A stretch of DNA of 64,000 nt from Cedecea colo (lineage in GTDB: Bacteria; Pseudomonadota; Gammaproteobacteria; Enterobacterales; Enterobacteriaceae), in assembly GCF_011808225.1 (NCBI RefSeq), contig NZ_SOYS01000001.1, positions 634,517 to 698,516 on the forward strand, read 5' to 3'. A program made the translations under genes and the position numbers. This document shows positions 60,577 to 64,000 of the stretch, one piece after another. How positions within the stretch are numbered: position 1 is the stretch's first letter; every line of letters starts with the position of its first letter. The notes below the pieces were generated by a model. That model searched no databases, was not told the DNA's origin, and saw nothing but the letters and a program-made list of their open reading frames with translations.

Positions 60577-62118
60577 ATGAGACGTTCCTGGCGTTACCTG
60601 CTGTTGTCGCTGTTTATCGTCTTTGCCTGGGGGCTTGGCTGGCTGGCGCTGTGGACCATTAGCTTCTATCTCACCAGCAACGGCCAGCAGGCCACCTTAC
60701 TTTTGCCGCAGGGCGTGTACCTCGCGCTGCTGATCCTGCTGCATCGTCGTTACTGGCCTGCCCTGTTTGTCTCGGTTATCGGGCTGCTGGGCTGGCTGTG
60801 GCAGCAACAGTTAATGACCGAACCGGTAATGCTGCTTTCCCCACTTATCAGCGCGATCCCGGCGCTATACGTGCAGCGTTACTGGCATCGCTTCATGCTC
60901 TACTGGCAGCGGCTTTCTTTGTTGATGGCGGCGATTACCGCCGATGCTCTGCTGCATACGCTGGCGCTTAGCCCCTTCCTGGCAAGCTCGTCGTCGCAAA
61001 TCTTGCTGGCCGCGTTTACCGGCGGAATCTTGCTGACGCCCTTCGTGTACCTGATTTACGAATACCTGAGCCAGCAGCATCAGGAAAGCCTGCTGGCGCA
61101 GGAAACGCCAAATCCGCCGCTGCGTACTTCGCTGCTTATCTGGTGTAGCCTGTTTTTTATTATTGGCGTTGGCGCGCAGATGGTTTTGTCGCCGGAAATT
61201 GAGCGCCTGCTGCTGATCGTGGTATTTCTGCCAAACGTGGTGATGGCCTATAAGTTTGGCTGGCAAGGCGGCGTGCTGGCGGCGCTGCCTGGCAGCATAA
61301 TGATCACTATCGCCCGACAAATTGGCACCGGCTTTAACGGATTGATGGAGATGGAGCTGTTTTTGTCGACCCAGGCGCTGCTCGGTATCGGCCTGGGGAT
61401 TGCCATCAGCCGTCAGCAGCATCTGGCAAACAATCTTCATCGTTACCGCCAGCGGCTGGAAAGCGAGCTACAGGCCCGGCGTGAGCTAATGGAAAAGCTG
61501 GTGCATGCCGAAGAAGACACGCGCAAGGATCTCGCCCGCGAGCTGCATGACGAGATTGGCCAGAACATTACCGCGATACAGATCCAGTCGATGCTGGTGA
61601 AGCGTACCGCCAACGGCGATGCGGCAACGCTTGCCGCCGAACAGATAAACCAGCTTGCCCAGCGTATTCATCACTCCACCCGCCAACTGCTGCGTCAGCT
61701 TCGCCCGCCCGTGCTTGATGAGATGTCCCTTGAGAAAGCCCTGCATCACCTGATGCAGGAATTTGCTTTTGCCGAACGCGGCATCGTCTGCCGTTTTACT
61801 TACGATCTTCCAGGGCAACCCGCCAGCGATACCGTGGTGTTCACGCTTTATCGTCTGGTGCAGGAGTTGCTGAACAATATCTGCAAGCACGCTGATGCAA
61901 GCCACGTCGACGTCTCCCTTACTTTACAGCCACACGGCGTGCGGCTTGAGGTGAAGGACGACGGCGTTGGTTTTGGCGGCGATATGCATGCAGGCTTTGG
62001 TTTACGGGGCATCGGGGAGCGCATCCGCGCTTTAGGTGGCGATTTGACGCTCGAAGGACGATACGGAACGCGCATAATTGTTAACCTGCCCACACTTATT
62101 CAACAAAATCAGGGATAA
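60577..62118 (+). CDS. UhpB-like sensor histidine kinase
   Basis: A 513-residue membrane kinase. Eight or so N-terminal membrane segments form a MASE1-type sensing region (about 1-285). The dimerisation domain carries the phospho-accepting histidine in LARELHDEIGQNITAIQ (about residue 323). The ATPase domain has ELLNNICKHADASH and VKDDGVGFGG. It starts immediately after the regulator gene stop (TAA-ATG), so the two are cotranscribed. Confidence 0.88.
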   Translation: MRRSWRYLLLSLFIVFAWGLGWLALWTISFYLTSNGQQATLLLPQGVYLALLILLHRRYWPALFVSVIGLLGWLWQQQLMTEPVMLLSPLISAIPALYVQRYWHRFMLYWQRLSLLMAAITADALLHTLALSPFLASSSSQILLAAFTGGILLTPFVYLIYEYLSQQHQESLLAQETPNPPLRTSLLIWCSLFFIIGVGAQMVLSPEIERLLLIVVFLPNVVMAYKFGWQGGVLAALPGSIMITIARQIGTGFNGLMEMELFLSTQALLGIGLGIAISRQQHLANNLHRYRQRLESELQARRELMEKLVHAEEDTRKDLARELHDEIGQNITAIQIQSMLVKRTANGDAATLAAEQINQLAQRIHHSTRQLLRQLRPPVLDEMSLEKALHHLMQEFAFAERGIVCRFTYDLPGQPASDTVVFTLYRLVQELLNNICKHADASHVDVSLTLQPHGVRLEVKDDGVGFGGDMHAGFGLRGIGERIRALGGDLTLEGRYGTRIIVNLPTLIQQNQG

Positions 62119-62205
62119 CCAGGAAAAAGTCTTAGCTGCCTAAAACCTTGTCTCATCCCCTTTCTGCCGTCGTTTTCTATAGTCTTTTCAACCCGGAGGA
62201 ATCTC

Positions 62206-63534
62206 ATGATTTCTGAGCAAACTATTGGTCGTAATTATCGTTACTGGCGCCCGCGTTTGCTGTTTTCGATGGTGGTGGGCTACGCCGCTTTTTACCTGAC
62301 ACGTAAAAGCGTGAGCTTTGTTCTTCCGGCGATGCAGATTGACCTCGGGCTGAGCAAGAGCGATATCGGCCTGATGGGCACGCTGTTTTATCTCTCGTAC
62401 GGCCTGTCGAAGTTTGCCGCAGGGCTCTGGCATGACAGACGCGGCGATCGCTGGTTTATGGGCGTTGGCCTGCTGGCAACCGGCGTGCTGAATATTCTGT
62501 TTGCCTTTGGCAGCAGCCTGACGATGCTGCTGCTTATCTGGACGCTGAACGGGTTTTTCCAGGGCTGGGGTTGGCCGCCCTGCGCAAGGTTGCTGACGCA
62601 CTGGTACTCGCGCAATGAACGCGGTTTCTGGTGGGGATGCTGGAATACCTCCATCAACCTGGGCGGTGCTGCGGTGCCGATGATTTCCGCGCTGATGGCG
62701 CTGTGGTTTGGCTGGCAGGCGGCGCTGCTGACGCCGGGGATTATCGGCATCGTGACAGGAGTCTGGCTATGTCGTCGCTTAACCGGCACGCCGGAAGAAG
62801 CAGGCCTCCCGCCGGTAGGCGTCTGGCGGCACGATCCGCTGGAGATGAGCCAGGTACAGCTTAGCCCCGCCATGCCGCTGTGGCAGATGTTTCGCAGCAC
62901 GGTGCTGCAAAATCCGATGATCTGGCTGCTCGGCGTGAGTTATGTGTTGGTTTATCTGATTCGTATCGCGCTAAACGACTGGGGCAACATCTGGCTGGCA
63001 GAAAGCCACGGCGTAAATTTACTCAGCGCCAACGCCACGGTGATGCTGTTTGAAATGGGCGGACTGTTCGGGGCGCTGTTTGCAGGCTGGGGTTCGGATT
63101 TGCTGTTTCGCGGCCAGCGTGCGCCGATTATTTTGCTGTTTTCCCTTGGGCTGTTTATCTCCGTTGCCGCCCTCTGGCTCTCGCCGGTGCACCATTACGC
63201 GCTGCTGGCGATGTGCTTTTTTGCTATCGGCTTCTTCGTGTTCGGCCCGCAGATGCTGATTGGCCTCGCAGCGGTGGAATGCAGCCACAAACAGGCCGCG
63301 GGCGCCGTAACCGGTTTTCTGGGCTTATTTGCATACTTAGGCGCAGCGCTGGCGGGCTGGCCGCTGTCGCTGGTGATTGAGCGTTACGGCTGGTCGGGAA
63401 TGTTTGGGCTGCTGACCATCGCCGCCGCACTGATTGGATTTTTGCTGATGCCGCTATTAATGGCGGGTATCAGCGCGCAGGACAGGAGTATTGGGGCCAT
63501 GGATCCGGCCATCACCTTACCTCAGGACACTTAG
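62206..63534 (+). CDS. UhpC-like MFS sugar-phosphate sensor or transporter
   Basis: A 442-residue major-facilitator protein of the organophosphate:phosphate antiporter family. Typical segments are YAAFYLTRKSVSFVLPAMQ, GLSKSDIGLMGTLFYLSYGL and RWYSRNERG-like (HWYSRNERGFWWG). With the UhpAB-like pair it should sense an external sugar phosphate; UhpC in E. coli is a receptor with weak transport. GGAGG precedes the ATG. No UhpT-like second carrier is in the window. Confidence 0.86.
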   Translation: MISEQTIGRNYRYWRPRLLFSMVVGYAAFYLTRKSVSFVLPAMQIDLGLSKSDIGLMGTLFYLSYGLSKFAAGLWHDRRGDRWFMGVGLLATGVLNILFAFGSSLTMLLLIWTLNGFFQGWGWPPCARLLTHWYSRNERGFWWGCWNTSINLGGAAVPMISALMALWFGWQAALLTPGIIGIVTGVWLCRRLTGTPEEAGLPPVGVWRHDPLEMSQVQLSPAMPLWQMFRSTVLQNPMIWLLGVSYVLVYLIRIALNDWGNIWLAESHGVNLLSANATVMLFEMGGLFGALFAGWGSDLLFRGQRAPIILLFSLGLFISVAALWLSPVHHYALLAMCFFAIGFFVFGPQMLIGLAAVECSHKQAAGAVTGFLGLFAYLGAALAGWPLSLVIERYGWSGMFGLLTIAAALIGFLLMPLLMAGISAQDRSIGAMDPAITLPQDT

Positions 63535-63543
63535 GATAATAAT

Positions 63544-64000
63544 ATGAAAATGACCGTGCTCTCTTCTCTGGTTGCCGCAGGCGTCGCGCTGGCAACGCTT
63601 TCGGGCGCAGCCCAGGCGAAAGGCCGTCTGGTGGTCTATTGCAGCGCCACTAACGAAATGTGCGAAACGGAAGCCAAAGCGTTTAGCGAAAAGTACGATG
63701 TGAAAACGTCGTTTATCCGTAACGGCTCCGGCAGCACGCTTGCGAAAGTGGATGCCGAGAAGAAAAACCCGCAGGCCGACGTATGGTACGGCGGCACGCT
63801 TGATCCGCAGTCGCAGGCGGGCGAGATGGATCTGCTGATGCCCTATAAATCGGCCAACCTTGAGCAGATCATGCCGCAGTTCCGCGATCCGGCTAAACGC
63901 AAAGGGAACTACTCCTCTGCCGTCTACGTCGGTATTCTTGGTTTTGGCGTCAATACCCAACGCCTGAAAGAGAAAAACCTGCCGGTACCCAAATGCTGGA
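63544..64000 (+). CDS. AfuA/Fbp-type ABC transporter substrate-binding protein (3' end outside window)
   Basis: The first 152 codons of a periplasmic binding protein. A signal peptide (VAAGVALATLSGAAQA) is followed by KGRLVVYCSATNEMCETEAKAF and PQADVWYGGTLDPQSQAGEM, typical of the iron/sugar-phosphate Fbp-AfuA group. It begins 10 bp after the UhpC-like gene with AGGA ahead, so it is in the same operon. AfuA proteins beside Uhp-like regulators in pathogens bind hexose phosphates, not iron; that role is preferred here. Confidence 0.82.
   Translation, partial: MKMTVLSSLVAAGVALATLSGAAQAKGRLVVYCSATNEMCETEAKAFSEKYDVKTSFIRNGSGSTLAKVDAEKKNPQADVWYGGTLDPQSQAGEMDLLMPYKSANLEQIMPQFRDPAKRKGNYSSAVYVGILGFGVNTQRLKEKNLPVPKCW

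Noticed and set aside
1..64000. CRISPR arrays, tRNA and rRNA genes
   Set aside because: No regularly spaced direct repeats, cloverleaf or rRNA sequence noticed on reading through the window.

Overview
The window is a chromosomal stretch from a gammaproteobacterium of the family Enterobacteriaceae. Gene content and local order follow Escherichia coli blocks: sad/ptrR; sotB, marC, marRAB, eamA; dcp, ydfG, rspR; ydbL, ynbE, ydbH, ldhA, hslJ, a ydbJ-like gene, ydbK. Between them sit genes E. coli K-12 lacks: a urea-amidolyase/urea-transporter operon, srfABC, a UhpABC-like cluster and a transposon-like island. The genus cannot be fixed from the sequence; a relative of Enterobacter, Kosakonia or Cedecea would fit. 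No rRNA, tRNA or CRISPR was seen.

Layout. 1-9.9 kb: core block with the mar multiple-antibiotic-resistance locus and transporters. 9.9-22 kb: one minus-strand nitrogen operon, atzF, urea carboxylase, a GntR regulator, urtABCDE and a fused double acetyltransferase. Its upstream region carries a sigma-54 promoter, an NtrC-like box and a palindrome at the predicted transcription start, so urea uptake and ATP-dependent urea breakdown appear to be controlled by nitrogen limitation plus a local GntR repressor. 22.1-33.0 kb: an NAD-dependent beta-hydroxyacid dehydrogenase gene is split by a 10,051-bp element (22935-32985) with 38-bp Tn3-family inverted repeats and a 5-bp target duplication but no transposase. 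Its cargo is a large Ig-repeat autotransporter, an overlapping MACPF (perforin-like)/ricin-trefoil gene, a protein with two HNH nuclease domains, a vapBC toxin-antitoxin pair and gene remnants. This is the most unusual part of the window.

33-44.5 kb: ydcY, an orphan oligopeptide-type binding protein, a DipZ-type redox membrane protein, a glutamine amidotransferase and the srfABC operon. 44.5-46.9 kb: an AT-rich patch with a protein carrying the WEKIxxFF signature of SPI-2-type secreted effectors, a small membrane protein, and a Gly/Ser-rich peptide behind a double-glycine leader, resembling a class II microcin precursor with its own terminator. 46.9-59.7 kb: core genes (dcp to the pyruvate:flavodoxin oxidoreductase ydbK). 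59.9-64 kb: a UhpABC-like sensor/regulator set followed by the start of an iron/hexose-phosphate-type ABC binding protein that runs off the end, probably a sugar-phosphate sensing and uptake locus.

Functional names rest on motif recognition and remembered similarity; no database search was run.
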